A stretch of 13,888 bases of DNA from assembly GCA_964511185.1 (NCBI GenBank), contig CAZEDU010000132.1:1-13888 (forward strand), written 5' to 3'. Each line of letters opens with the position of its first letter. Within the stretch, counting starts at the first letter, position 1. Under the pieces are notes generated by a model. That model was not told the origin of the DNA. It ran no database searches and worked only from the letters and a program-made list of their open reading frames with translations. This stretch comes from CAZEDU01 sp964511185. GTDB lineage: Bacteria; Myxococcota; Myxococcia; Myxococcales; Myxococcaceae. Below, in pieces: positions 1 through 8,463 of this stretch. The translations under genes and the position numbers were made by a program.

Positions 1-1
1 C

Positions 2-1435
2 GGCACCACCGAGAACGGGCCCTTCACGACGGTCTCGAGCTCGCGCGCCACGTTCAGCGCGAACCCCGCGGTCGACGCCGTCCCGTACGCAATCACCGTT
101 CGCGCGGAAGACAAGCTGGGGAACGTCGGCCTCGCCACGTTGAGGTTCAGCGTCGACGTGAAGCCACCGACGCTCAGCATCACGCCGGCCCACGGCACAC
201 GCGGCGTCAAGCCGGTCGCCCGCGTCGTCTTCTCCGAGCCAGTCACCGCGAAGGCCCAGTCCCCGATGACGGTGTCGCCGGGCGCGAGCTCGAGCGGCAG
301 CTGGAGCTCGGCCAGCGAGTTCACCCTCCCCGGGCTGCCGTACGACACGTTCGTTCGCGCCGAGGTGCCCGCCGGCGCGGTGACCGACGCGCACGGGAAC
401 ACCAACGCCCGAGGGGCTGCGGAGTTCTTCGTGGCGCCCGCGCCTCCACCCAACGGGTCGGTCGTCGCGAGCGACGTGGCTCGATTCGCCGCCAGCTACG
501 ATGAAGAAGGCGCGGTCGTCATCCAGACGCTCGGCCCCAACCCCGAGTGGATTCGGTTCCGCTCCGACACGGGTCAGCGGTTCGTGGTGTCCGCGACAGG
601 GACCGCTTCGCCGCCGACGAGCGCGGAGGTCCTCGCCGCTCGGACCATCTACCCGGACGGCAGCTCGCGCCGGCAGTTCAGCCGCCTCCTGCGGTCTTCC
701 TCGGGAAGCAGCGGCGCAATTCAGATCAACGACGGCGCCGCCGTCAGCCTCGGCGCTGTTCACGCCGTGCTCCCCACCGCGCCGGCCTGCGGAGAAACCG
801 GGGCCAACCTCGGCGCCCACGGCGTCATCGAGAACATGGTCTACAAGCGCGCCGGCCGCCCCAACGTGTCACTCGACTTCAATCCCGAGCAGGTGCAGCT
901 GCTCCCGACGGGTTGGCGGATGCTGGCGCGGCTCGACCTCCCCAGCCTCGACGATCGGCTCGCCGGCCAGGCCTTCGTCTGCCACTGCAGCACCGGCTGT
1001 CGCGTCACGCCGCAAAGGGACGACCCGAACCTGCGCGCCTTGGTGAGCAACCTGAGCCTGCCTGGCTCGCTGGGCACGGCCCATGCGGGCGACGTGTCTT
1101 TGCTCGTCTACGACGACGCGACGTACGGACGTTCGGAGCTGTGCGAGGTGTGGTGCGGGCAGAGCACCTGCTCGGCGCCGGTCTCCGGCGCGACCAAGCC
1201 GGGCCTGGAGATCGGCCCCCGCAACGAAGGGAAGAAGATGATCGGCGCCGCGCCGAACGGCGCCACGCTTCTGCTGTTCGAACGAGACGTCACGGGCTGC
1301 GCTGGCCAGTGGACACAGCTCGGAGCCATCAACACGTCGGGGGCCGTCAGCCAATACCAGCCGATCATGTTCGGCGCGTATCCCGGGATCCTCTATCTCG
1401 AAGGCTCCGACCTGAAGGTGTTCTACTCACCTTGA
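2..1435 (+). CDS. Secreted Ig-like domain protein, 5'-truncated by window edge
   Basis: The reading frame is open from the first bases of the window to a TGA at 1433-1435, giving 477 visible residues, so the true start lies upstream. A TTG at 140 is in frame but sits inside a continuing domain and is not a credible start. The N-terminal part reads as the end of one beta-rich Ig-like repeat (about residues 1-50). A bacterial SbsA-type Ig-like domain follows (about 53-145); its opening, PPTLSITPAHGTRGVKPVAR, and the following VVFSEPV match that family. The last 330 residues are beta-rich and unassigned. They contain clustered cysteines (CHCSTGC, CEVWCGQSTC) that suggest disulfides and therefore an extracytoplasmic location. 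There is no C-terminal anchor. The role is unknown; a surface or secreted structural or adhesive protein is an inference. The downstream gene is on the same strand after 161 nt, and I see no clear terminator between them. Confidence 0.85.
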   Translation, partial: GTTENGPFTTVSSSRATFSANPAVDAVPYAITVRAEDKLGNVGLATLRFSVDVKPPTLSITPAHGTRGVKPVARVVFSEPVTAKAQSPMTVSPGASSSGSWSSASEFTLPGLPYDTFVRAEVPAGAVTDAHGNTNARGAAEFFVAPAPPPNGSVVASDVARFAASYDEEGAVVIQTLGPNPEWIRFRSDTGQRFVVSATGTASPPTSAEVLAARTIYPDGSSRRQFSRLLRSSSGSSGAIQINDGAAVSLGAVHAVLPTAPACGETGANLGAHGVIENMVYKRAGRPNVSLDFNPEQVQLLPTGWRMLARLDLPSLDDRLAGQAFVCHCSTGCRVTPQRDDPNLRALVSNLSLPGSLGTAHAGDVSLLVYDDATYGRSELCEVWCGQSTCSAPVSGATKPGLEIGPRNEGKKMIGAAPNGATLLLFERDVTGCAGQWTQLGAINTSGAVSQYQPIMFGAYPGILYLEGSDLKVFYSP

Positions 1436-1512
1436 GGCGAGTCGCTCGGCGCGGCTTTGGCCTGAGGCTGGGACTTACTCGACAGACTGAACACACCCGA
1501 GTCAGCGATCTG

Positions 1513-1522
1513 GTGCATGCAC
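1513..1522. promoter_or_regulatory. 10-bp perfect palindrome in leader of DUF1592 gene
   Basis: GTGCATGCAC is a perfect palindrome in the 161-nt gap between the Ig-like gene and the DUF1592 gene, about 75 nt before the ATG. Its position suits an operator, but a 10-bp palindrome can occur by chance and no promoter boxes could be assigned around it. The rest of the gap shows nothing else I can support. Confidence 0.15.
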
Positions 1523-1596
1523 GCCGCATTTCGTGCGCTAACACCCTGAAACAACTAGCCCGCTCCCTGGCTCCGCAATTGCTCTCTTGAGGCCGT

Positions 1597-3297
1597 ATGG
1601 CCCGGCGAGCGCCCCTCCATTTCTACCCGTCTCTCGCTGCCTGCCTTCTTGCGAGCAGCTGTTTCGGGGTCGCCGAATCGAACACCGGCGGGCCCTCGAC
1701 CCAGCCTGCGGCGCCATCGGCGAAGGAATTCGGGCCGCCCCAGTCGCCTGCGACGGGCAGCGCTGTCGAAATACCCGCGGTTGAGGCCTGCCAAGATTTT
1801 CGAGACCCGGGGCCGTCGCCGCTGCGCCGGCTGACGCGCCGCGAGTACCTCGCCACGGTCGGCGACCTGCTCAAGGTTCAGGTGCCGGCGAGCGTGCAAA
1901 TTCCCGCCGACTCGACCACGCGCGGGTTCGACAACAACGCGAGCGTGCAAAGCGTCTCGGAAAGTCAGGCGGAGGCGTACCTTCTCGCCGCCGAGACTCT
2001 CTCGGAGCAAGTCAACCTGCGCACCCTCGTGCCCTGCAGCGGAACTTCACCCAACGACGCGTGCGCCAAACAGTTCATCGCCGACTTTGGTTTTCGCGCA
2101 TACCGTCGCCCGCTCGAGCAGGCTGAGAAAGATCGGCTGTTCGCCATTTTTCAAGCGGGAGTGAGCCAAGGGCCTGGTTTCGATTCCGGCCTCAAGTTCG
2201 CCTTGCAGGCGCTGCTTCAAGCGCCCGCATTCCTCTACCGCGTCGAGCTCGACCCGCCGCGAAGCACCGACTTGGTACGCGTGGGGCCTTACTTCCTCGC
2301 CAGCCGGCTCTCGTACTTCTTCACGGGCTCGATGCCCGACGACGAGCTGTTCCGCGCGGCGCGCGATGGCGAGCTCGAGACGCCGGAAGGGTTTCGCGCG
2401 CAGGCCGAGCGGCTGATGAAGTCCTCTGGGGCGAAGACGCAGGTCGCCTCGTTCCATCGCCAGTGGCTGGGTCTTGGCGACCTCGATGCGTTGCAGAAGG
2501 TCGAACCCGGCTGGTCGACGCTCAAGACCTCTCTCCAGAAAGAGACCGAGCTGTTCGCCGAGGCCGCCTTCTGGAATGACCGGAATCTGCTCAAGCTGCA
2601 CGACGCCGACTACACGTTCGTCAACGCCGAGCTCGCGGGCTTCTACCAATTGACGGCGCCGACGACGGCGGGCTTTTCGAAGGTCGCGCTCACCTCACAG
2701 CGGCGCGGGCTCGTCACCCATGGCGCGCTGCTCGCGAAGTCGGCGCACACCACCGCCACGTCACCGACCCACCGCGGCCTGCTCATCCGCCAGGTGTTTC
2801 TCTGCAAAGACTTGCCGCCGCCGCCGCCGGGCGTGGCCGCGACCGTTCCGGAAGTCAGCGCCACCGCCACCACCCGCGAGCGCTACGCGGCGCACCAGAG
2901 CGACCCGAGCTGCTCCGGCTGCCATGCGTTGATGGACCCGATTGGCCTGGGGCTCGAGCACTACGACCAGGTCGGGCGGTGGCGCTCGACCGAAGCGGGC
3001 AAGCCGGTCGACGCGAGCGGCGAGCTCATGGGCGCGGGCGCCAGCTCGGGCACGTTCGTCGGAGGCGTCGAGCTCGCGCAGAAGCTCGCGCAGAGCGAGG
3101 TCGCCAGCGAGTGTCTGACCCGTCAGTGGTTCCGCTTCGCCTTTGGGCGGCTCGAAACCGAGCGCGACGCTTGTACTCTCTCGCGTATCGGCCATCACCT
3201 GAAGGACAACAACCACGACCCGTTGGAGTTGCTCTTGGCCCTCTCCGAGAGCGAAGCCTTCCTCTACCGCGCCGGTGCTCCAGGAGCCGCGCCATGA
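1597..3297 (+). CDS. DUF1592-family lipoprotein with a CxxCH motif
   Basis: This 566-residue protein shows the domain order of the planctomycete/myxobacterial DUF1587-1595-1592-1588-1585 family. DUF1587 lies about 75-140 (LRRLTRREYLATVGDLL), DUF1595 about 155-215 and DUF1592 about 225-355. DUF1588 lies about 365-465 and contains CSGCHALMDPIGLGLEHYD. DUF1585 lies about 485-560. Residues 439-443 (CSGCH) form a c-type haem attachment motif, and Met446 could be a ligand, which is inference. The N-terminus is a lipoprotein signal with Cys22 after LLASS, so export and lipid attachment are expected. The start is ATG 1597, preceded by GAGG at 1589-1592. The stop codon overlaps the next ATG (ATGA at 3294-3297), so the two genes are translationally coupled. 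The family has no established reaction; an extracytoplasmic redox role is a guess from the single CxxCH. Confidence 0.93.
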   Translation: MARRAPLHFYPSLAACLLASSCFGVAESNTGGPSTQPAAPSAKEFGPPQSPATGSAVEIPAVEACQDFRDPGPSPLRRLTRREYLATVGDLLKVQVPASVQIPADSTTRGFDNNASVQSVSESQAEAYLLAAETLSEQVNLRTLVPCSGTSPNDACAKQFIADFGFRAYRRPLEQAEKDRLFAIFQAGVSQGPGFDSGLKFALQALLQAPAFLYRVELDPPRSTDLVRVGPYFLASRLSYFFTGSMPDDELFRAARDGELETPEGFRAQAERLMKSSGAKTQVASFHRQWLGLGDLDALQKVEPGWSTLKTSLQKETELFAEAAFWNDRNLLKLHDADYTFVNAELAGFYQLTAPTTAGFSKVALTSQRRGLVTHGALLAKSAHTTATSPTHRGLLIRQVFLCKDLPPPPPGVAATVPEVSATATTRERYAAHQSDPSCSGCHALMDPIGLGLEHYDQVGRWRSTEAGKPVDASGELMGAGASSGTFVGGVELAQKLAQSEVASECLTRQWFRFAFGRLETERDACTLSRIGHHLKDNNHDPLELLLALSESEAFLYRAGAPGAAP

Positions 3298-4619
3298 AGC
3301 AACCCTTGAGTCGGCGCACGGTGCTGCGCGGAGCAGGTGGCATTGCAGTGAGCCTGCCCTTGCTTCATGCGATGGAAGCGCGGGGCCAAGCGGCGGAAGG
3401 GCCGCGCCGCTTCGGTACCTTCTTGGTGATGGCGTCGCCGGTGTCGTCCAAGTGGTGGCCGACCGGAACCGAGACGAACTTCACCCTGCAGCCGACCACC
3501 GCCTCGCTCCAGCCGGTGAAGAACAAGCTCTTGTTCTTGAAAGGCGTCAACTACAAGGTCGCCGACTTCGAGCTGGGTTACAGCGACGACCATCACAAGG
3601 TTCTCGCCGGAATGCTCACGGGCGCCAAGCAACTCCGCGGGCAGTTCTATTTGAACGCCGGCTGGGCAGGTGGCATCTCGATTGATCAACACCTGGCGAA
3701 CAAGATCGGCAAAGACCCGTACCGCTCGCTCGTCGTCGCGCCGGGGCTGACTCGGCGTGACGACTGCACGCGCACGTCCTATCGCGCGGCGTCAGACCCC
3801 GTCGACCCGTACAACAACCCCGCGCAGCTGTGGGACGTGCTGTTCAAGGACCTGAACACCACCGACACCACGTACCAGCAAACGCTCGAGGCGACCCGGC
3901 TGCGACGCGCCTCGATTCTCGACGGCGTGCGCGCCGAGTACTCCGCGCTCAATGCCCGCGTGGGGACCGAAGACCAGCAGAAGCTCGAGGCGCATCTGGA
4001 GTCGGTGCGAACCCTCGAGAAGCGCTTGACGACCGCGGTTCCTCCGACCAGCGGCACGTCCTGTACGAAGCCGGCGCGGCCGACGAGCTTCTCGAGCTAC
4101 CCCGACAGCAGCTACCCCACCTTGGTGAAGCTGCACCTCGACTTGATTGTGCAGGCGTTGGTCTGTGACTTGACCCGCGTCTTCTCGTTTCAGACTTCCT
4201 ACGGCGTCAGCCAGATGATGTTTCCGTGGCTCAACATCGGGCTCAAACAGCACGATGAGATCAACCACGTCAGCTCCAACTTCAACCTGCTCGACACGAC
4301 CTCGCGCTGGTACACGGAGCAGTTCGCGTACTTGTGCACCGAGCTCGACAAACACGTCGAAGGCAACCGCACCGTGCTCGACAACTGTCTGCTTTGGCAG
4401 ACGTACGAGCACGAGAACGCGCTGACCCACAATCACAACAACATCCCGATGATTCTCGCTGGCTCCGCCGGTGGGCGGCTGCGCACCGGCCGCGTGGTTC
4501 AGTACAGCGGGCAGTCACACAACAACCTGTTCGTCTCGATTCTCAACGCGATGGGTGTGCCCGACACCACCTTCGGCGAGCCGAGCATCTGCACTGGCCC
4601 GCTGCCGAACCTCACCTAA
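3294..4619 (+). CDS. DUF1552 family protein, Tat-exported
   Basis: This 441-residue protein belongs to the DUF1552 family. It begins with a twin-arginine signal (SRRTVLRGAGG, residues 6-16) followed by a hydrophobic stretch (AVSLPLLHAM), so export in a folded state is expected. Family-like features include GTFLVMASPVSSKWWPTG (41-58), the histidine pair in DDHHKVLAGMLTG (98-110), and a His/Asn-rich stretch (THNHNNIP, 378-385) before a glycine-rich segment. These His/Asp residues could bind metal, which is inference. The start at 3294 is set by AGGAG at 3282-3286 with a 7-nt spacer and by the ATGA overlap with the DUF1592 gene; the frame is open further upstream, but that part shadows the DUF1592 gene. 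DUF1592 and DUF1552 genes commonly occur as neighbours in Myxococcota and Planctomycetes, which supports joint function. The reaction is unknown. Confidence 0.93.
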   Translation: MKQPLSRRTVLRGAGGIAVSLPLLHAMEARGQAAEGPRRFGTFLVMASPVSSKWWPTGTETNFTLQPTTASLQPVKNKLLFLKGVNYKVADFELGYSDDHHKVLAGMLTGAKQLRGQFYLNAGWAGGISIDQHLANKIGKDPYRSLVVAPGLTRRDDCTRTSYRAASDPVDPYNNPAQLWDVLFKDLNTTDTTYQQTLEATRLRRASILDGVRAEYSALNARVGTEDQQKLEAHLESVRTLEKRLTTAVPPTSGTSCTKPARPTSFSSYPDSSYPTLVKLHLDLIVQALVCDLTRVFSFQTSYGVSQMMFPWLNIGLKQHDEINHVSSNFNLLDTTSRWYTEQFAYLCTELDKHVEGNRTVLDNCLLWQTYEHENALTHNHNNIPMILAGSAGGRLRTGRVVQYSGQSHNNLFVSILNAMGVPDTTFGEPSICTGPLPNLT

Positions 4620-4653
4620 GTCTCGAGAGCGTGAACGCGCGGCGGTCGCCAGG

Positions 4654-6102
4654 TCACCGCTGCCAGCGCACGAAGAGCACCCCGCCGCCTGAGGTGGGGC
4701 TCCACGCCATCGTCACCGACTGATGCTGCTTGGGCTGCAACAGCTGCAGCGCCGTGGCGCCGGCGATCGCCGTGGCGCCCACCGCGACGCCCGTGTACGC
4801 GAAGGCCTGAAACTCCTTCGCGCGGCTGCGCGCCGCGCTCGCCGCCGCCTTGCCTGCTTCGTCGTCACCCGACAGCGCGCCGTTCTCGTAGGCGCGGTTG
4901 AACTCCGCCTGGGCGTTCAACGCGAAGACCTGCAGCACCGCGGCCGTCCCGAGCGCGGCGACCCCAAAGCCGCCGAGCCCGACCGCCGCCTTCGACCAGG
5001 GGCGCGTGCCCTCGGCGGCCTGGGTCGCGTGCGCCGACGCGCTGATCCGCAGCGGCTCGGCGCTCATCGGAGTGGCCACCACCCGCTCGCTGCCCTTCCC
5101 CGTCGCCACGAAGGCCGCGAGCTCCTCGAGCCCGCCATCTCCCCACTCGCTGAGCGCGAGCCCGCCTTCACGCACTTTCTGGCCCGAGGTCACGCTGAGC
5201 AACGTCGCCTGCAGCCACCGCTTGTCGTGTTCCCTTCGCTGCTGCCGGAGCACCACCACCTGCTCCGCGCCGACCAGGGTCGCCAGCTTGGCGGCGTCTC
5301 GCAGCCCGTCGTCACCTTCGGAGAGCAGGCACGGCACACGGCCGCGGCGGATGCGCGCCTCGAAGCTCAGGTCGATGGACAAGGTGGCCTTGGCGCCCAA
5401 GTCGACGCGGTGGGGCAGCGACACCTCTCCGCCTCGGCGCAGCTCGACGCTCCACGTGCCGCGCGGGTGCGCGCCGGAATAAGGCGTCGCGCCCACGCGC
5501 ACGCCCGACACGAAGACCTCGGCGCCGGCCGTCTTCGAAGTGACGATCAGCGTCCCGCGCGGGGCACGCTCCAGCTCCCGGCGCAGCTTCTCGAAGCGCG
5601 CGCGCACACTGGGCGCGAAGAAATCCGGATCGAGCCGCGTGGTCGGCGCCAGGCGCAGCACCTGCTCCAGCATCTGGTCAGAGGCCTCGAACCGCCGCTG
5701 CTCCCGGTAGACCTGCGCGAGCAGCAACTGCGTCTGAACCAACAGGCGCACGCGCTCGTCGGACGCAGGCAGGCGCTGCAGCTCGGCGAGCGCCTCCTCG
5801 GCCTGCCGCTCGGACTTGGCGTATTGCGCCTCGTAGAACTGCATCTGCGCGGCGTCGACCTGGCGCTGGAGCTCGGCCTCGGTCTTGGCCGCCGGCACGC
5901 CGAGCCGCTGATGGACGGCCTGAGCGTCGACGACGCGCCCGCGCGCGGGCTGCTGCAGCGCCTTCTCGAAGCCCGCGAGGTCGGCCTCCATCGACGCGTC
6001 CGAGCAGCTCCCGGACCCGGTGACCATCAGGCGCCCCGACTCTGCCCAGGCGGGCGAAACCGCCAACGAGAGAACGACCATGGGGGCGAGGGCACGGCGC
6101 AT
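4654..6102 (-). CDS. PEGA domain protein with TPR-like region and two TM helices
   Basis: This 482-residue protein has a Sec signal peptide (1-20, cleavage after AWA). A helical region with TPR character lies about 75-180. A PEGA domain follows (about 182-245), recognisable by GTLIVTSKTAGAEVFVSGVR and the following GATPYSG. Residues 258-346 form an alpha/beta region of unknown type (DAAKLATLVGAEQVVVL). Two hydrophobic helices follow (about 371-395 and 432-454), and the C-terminus is beta-like. This architecture is common in myxobacterial envelope proteins, where PEGA domains are thought to bind surface or sorting partners; the specific role here is unknown. ATG 6102 is preceded by GGGAG seven nt upstream on the minus strand. 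The gene converges on the DUF1552 gene with a 34-nt gap and diverges from the membrane-protein gene at 6153. Confidence 0.9.
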   Translation of the reverse strand: MRRALAPMVVLSLAVSPAWAESGRLMVTGSGSCSDASMEADLAGFEKALQQPARGRVVDAQAVHQRLGVPAAKTEAELQRQVDAAQMQFYEAQYAKSERQAEEALAELQRLPASDERVRLLVQTQLLLAQVYREQRRFEASDQMLEQVLRLAPTTRLDPDFFAPSVRARFEKLRRELERAPRGTLIVTSKTAGAEVFVSGVRVGATPYSGAHPRGTWSVELRRGGEVSLPHRVDLGAKATLSIDLSFEARIRRGRVPCLLSEGDDGLRDAAKLATLVGAEQVVVLRQQRREHDKRWLQATLLSVTSGQKVREGGLALSEWGDGGLEELAAFVATGKGSERVVATPMSAEPLRISASAHATQAAEGTRPWSKAAVGLGGFGVAALGTAAVLQVFALNAQAEFNRAYENGALSGDDEAGKAAASAARSRAKEFQAFAYTGVAVGATAIAGATALQLLQPKQHQSVTMAWSPTSGGGVLFVRWQR

Positions 6103-6152
6103 ACGGCCGCTCCCATTACCCGATCTGGCTTGGGTTTGCGTAGCCTGCCCCC
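6103..6152. promoter_or_regulatory. Short divergent intergenic region, presumed to hold both promoters
   Basis: Fifty bases separate the divergent starts at 6102 and 6153. The minus-strand gene has a ribosome binding site here. The plus-strand gene has no recognisable one, so it may be leaderless or weakly translated. I could not assign convincing -35/-10 boxes on either strand; the call rests on gene arrangement only. Confidence 0.35.
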
Positions 6153-6776
6153 ATGAATCCTTTCGAGGCCATGCTCGAGCAGACCCGGCCTTTGAGCCGT
6201 CTGGGCGACGTGCGTTTCGAGTACGACGGCGCGGTGTGGGTCGGCCAGGCGACGCGCCCGAGCCGCGGCTGGGGCCCTGTGGCGGCGCTCGGGGTGGCCC
6301 TGATCACCGCCATCGGCGCGATCGCGGTGTTGGGCTTCGCGCCGCCCTCCCAATCGCATTGGTCGGCGTGGCTCGCAGGCGCGGCGGCGATCGCGTTCGT
6401 GGCGGCCGGCGTGCTCGAGCAGCGCGAGCGCCGGCAGCGCCGCTTCGTCTTGATCTTCCCGAGCGAGACGCTGCGGCTCGACTTCTCGACCCCGCTCGCC
6501 GGGCGCCCCCGCAGCCTCCACGTCCCCTTCGACCAGGTGCTCGATGTCCAGCCCTTCGAGCAGGGCGACGGGCGCGGCGGTCTGTACGTGGAGTTTCAAG
6601 ACAGCGGCGGACAGCGTTACCGCGAGGTGCTGGTCGCGCACATTTCCGCCGAGCAGGAGGACGCGCGGGAACGGCTGCGGCGATTCCTCTCCAACGCGTT
6701 CGGGCTGCGCGGCCCTCAGGCGAAGAGCGACGGGGCCTGGGAGATCGACCGGTTCACGTCGTCTGGAGAGCGGTAG
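6153..6776 (+). CDS. Two-helix membrane protein of unknown function
   Basis: This 207-residue protein has a short cytoplasmic-looking N-terminus and two adjacent hydrophobic helices (about 41-62 and 70-88). A basic stretch follows (RERRQRRF, 91-98), then a soluble beta-rich domain of about 100 residues (FVLIFPSETLRLDF, VPFDQVLDVQPF, GGLYVEFQD). The basic stretch after helix 2 suggests both ends face the cytoplasm. The soluble part resembles the small beta domains that follow paired helices in PH-like membrane proteins, but this is only a resemblance by eye. The start ATG lacks a visible Shine-Dalgarno sequence. The 3' end overlaps the antisense DUF2795-like gene by 61 bp. I do not recognise the family. 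Confidence 0.8.
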   Translation: MNPFEAMLEQTRPLSRLGDVRFEYDGAVWVGQATRPSRGWGPVAALGVALITAIGAIAVLGFAPPSQSHWSAWLAGAAAIAFVAAGVLEQRERRQRRFVLIFPSETLRLDFSTPLAGRPRSLHVPFDQVLDVQPFEQGDGRGGLYVEFQDSGGQRYREVLVAHISAEQEDARERLRRFLSNAFGLRGPQAKSDGAWEIDRFTSSGER

Positions 6777-6931
6777 CTTCGATCCGGCAATGACGCGAGC
6801 GCCGTCACCACCATGGCGGGCGCCAGGTTCTCGCGCGCCACGAGGACGAGTGCGCCCCGCTCTAGCGGGTACACCGCGCCGGCCAGCGCGGCGCGGACGA
6901 GCTCTTCCAACGGTCGAACGGCTTGCGCCAT
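6716..6931 (-). CDS. DUF2795-like small protein
   Basis: This 71-residue protein matches the pattern of the DUF2795 family: a helix, a xVYPxxxxxL segment, a second helix, then LPDRxYxSPxDV. Here these read LVRAALAGAVYPLERGAL (12-29) and LASLPDRSYRSPDDVNRSI (46-64). The whole length fits one such domain. Members are small proteins of unknown function. The start ATG at 6931 has no strong ribosome binding site. The gene lies antisense to, and overlaps by 61 bp, the end of the membrane-protein gene, and it is divergent from the lipoprotein gene that starts 30 nt away at 6961. The match was made by eye, without a profile search. Its coherence with the family argues that it is a real gene and not an antisense shadow. 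Confidence 0.7.
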   Translation of the reverse strand: MAQAVRPLEELVRAALAGAVYPLERGALVLVARENLAPAMVVTALASLPDRSYRSPDDVNRSISQAPSLFA

Positions 6932-6960
6932 ACCCGAGAAGCTAAGGATAGAATGGGCAG

Positions 6961-8406
6961 GTGCGCTGGCCGGTTTTTCTCATTTGCATGGTGCTCGCCA
7001 GTTGCGCTGCCCAGCGGCCGCTCCCCCCTGGCGACGAGCTCGAGTATCCAGAAGGGCAAGATCCCGACACGCGCCGCTTCGAGCAGCCCGCGGCGAGCGA
7101 CGACGAGCTGGCCAAGGCCTTCGACGCGCCCCAACCCAGCGCCGCCTCCTCACCCGAGCCGTTCTCGGAAGAGGCGGTACCCCCGCCGCCTTCGCCGCCG
7201 CTCGCCGCGCCGCCCCCTTCGCCCAGCGCGACGGAGCAGGCCAAGATGGACGCCAAGCGGCAGTTCGACGGCGCGCTGCCGCAGGCCAAGCGCTGTGTCG
7301 ACACTTCAAACGCCGCTGGATGCGACGAGCCGCTCCGACAGCTGGAGGCGCTCGCCGATCTGCTCACGCCCCGCGAGCGGCAGCTGACCCAAGCGCTCCA
7401 CTGCCGAGACCGGCTCGCGCGGAAGGACCTGGCCGAGGCGCGTCGAGCGGCCGAGCGCTGGATCCTCGAATGCGGCCCAGACCGCCCAGACGCGTGCCGC
7501 GCGAAGGCGTTCGGCGCGCTCAGCCGCGTCGCCAAGGACAAGGGCGCCGCGGCGCAGGCCGCGCGCGAGCGGCTCGAGAAGTGGCGGTCGGCCGACGACT
7601 GCGTCTTCAAGGCGGAGGCCGCGGGGCGGGCCAAGCAGCCAATGCCGTCGTGCCTCGAGGGCGCGGCCGCGCACTACCGACGGTTCGGCGACCGGCTGAT
7701 GCTGGCCCGAATCCACCTCGCGCGCGGCTCGGCGCTCTCGAAGGACGAGGCGAAGGCCGCCGAGGCCGCCGGTCACTTCAAGCGCGCCGAGAGCGCCTGC
7801 ACCGCGCCGCAGTGCGCGCAGGTGCGCCGCCGCGCGCTCAAGCAGCTCGCCTACCTCCACTGGAGGTCGGGCGATCTCGAGGTCGCGGCGCGCGCGTTCT
7901 TCGCGGAGCTCGGCCTGGCCACCGAAGACCTGCCGTCCGATCGGCAGCGCTACGCGCGCACCGACGAGCTCGAGAAGATCTGCGCGCAGTACGACAAGAA
8001 GCACACGGCGGGCGCCTGCCGCCGGCTCGAGAAGAGCACGCTCGGGCGATACACGTTCCTCGACTTCTCCAAGCGACGCGGGCGCGGGTTGTCGCCCGAG
8101 TCGGTGCGAAGGGTGAACGAGCACTACCGCGTGCTGCTCGAAGAGTGCCTGTCCGCGCAGGCCGAGCGTATGCGGCCGCCGTCGTTCGAGACCTTCGCGA
8201 TTCAATGGACGGTCGGCAACGACGGCCGCGTGCGCTCCGCCAAGATCGACAGGAAAGAGCACGACGCCGGAGAGCTCGGGCGGTGCGTGCGCGAGCAGTT
8301 CGCCCACTGGCGCTACCCTCAGTACACCGGCGAGGGACAGCACGTGGAGCAGTCCTTCACGGTCAGCGCACGCGAGCGCCGCTCCGCCAGCGCCTCGCCT
8401 CGCTGA
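6961..8406 (+). CDS. Lipoprotein with helical repeats and AgmX/PglI-type C-terminal domain
   Basis: This 481-residue protein starts at GTG 6961, the choice that gives a complete lipoprotein signal: a short hydrophobic run, then LASC with Cys15, followed by Ala. A Pro/Ala/Ser-rich disordered segment (about 18-92) follows, then a helical, Cys-dotted region with TPR-like character (about 95-350). The C-terminal domain (about 383-470) matches the myxobacterial AgmX/PglI tail, a TonB-C-like fold. It has Cys396 and Cys442, IQWTVGNDGRVRSAKI (414-429), and W450 before RYP. The paired cysteines probably form a disulfide. The role is unknown; an outer-membrane-anchored periplasmic protein in envelope or gliding-type machinery is an inference from the tail domain. 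The ribosome binding site is weak, and the gene diverges from the DUF2795-like gene. Confidence 0.88.
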   Translation: MRWPVFLICMVLASCAAQRPLPPGDELEYPEGQDPDTRRFEQPAASDDELAKAFDAPQPSAASSPEPFSEEAVPPPPSPPLAAPPPSPSATEQAKMDAKRQFDGALPQAKRCVDTSNAAGCDEPLRQLEALADLLTPRERQLTQALHCRDRLARKDLAEARRAAERWILECGPDRPDACRAKAFGALSRVAKDKGAAAQAARERLEKWRSADDCVFKAEAAGRAKQPMPSCLEGAAAHYRRFGDRLMLARIHLARGSALSKDEAKAAEAAGHFKRAESACTAPQCAQVRRRALKQLAYLHWRSGDLEVAARAFFAELGLATEDLPSDRQRYARTDELEKICAQYDKKHTAGACRRLEKSTLGRYTFLDFSKRRGRGLSPESVRRVNEHYRVLLEECLSAQAERMRPPSFETFAIQWTVGNDGRVRSAKIDRKEHDAGELGRCVREQFAHWRYPQYTGEGQHVEQSFTVSARERRSASASPR

Positions 8407-8463
8407 TCGGGCGGCCGAGCCCAACCGCGCGGTTCGTGCGCATCTTGTGGGCAGGAGACAACG

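Noticed and set aside
4620..4653. A terminator hairpin between the convergent DUF1552 and PEGA genes (GCGGT/ACCGC)
   Set aside because: The arms are only 5 bp with no T tract on either strand, and part of the structure lies inside the PEGA gene end.
4723..6156. A 477-codon open frame on the plus strand, opposite the PEGA protein
   Set aside because: Arg/Leu-rich shadow with no domain. The opposite strand has a signal peptide, a PEGA domain, membrane helices and a ribosome binding site.
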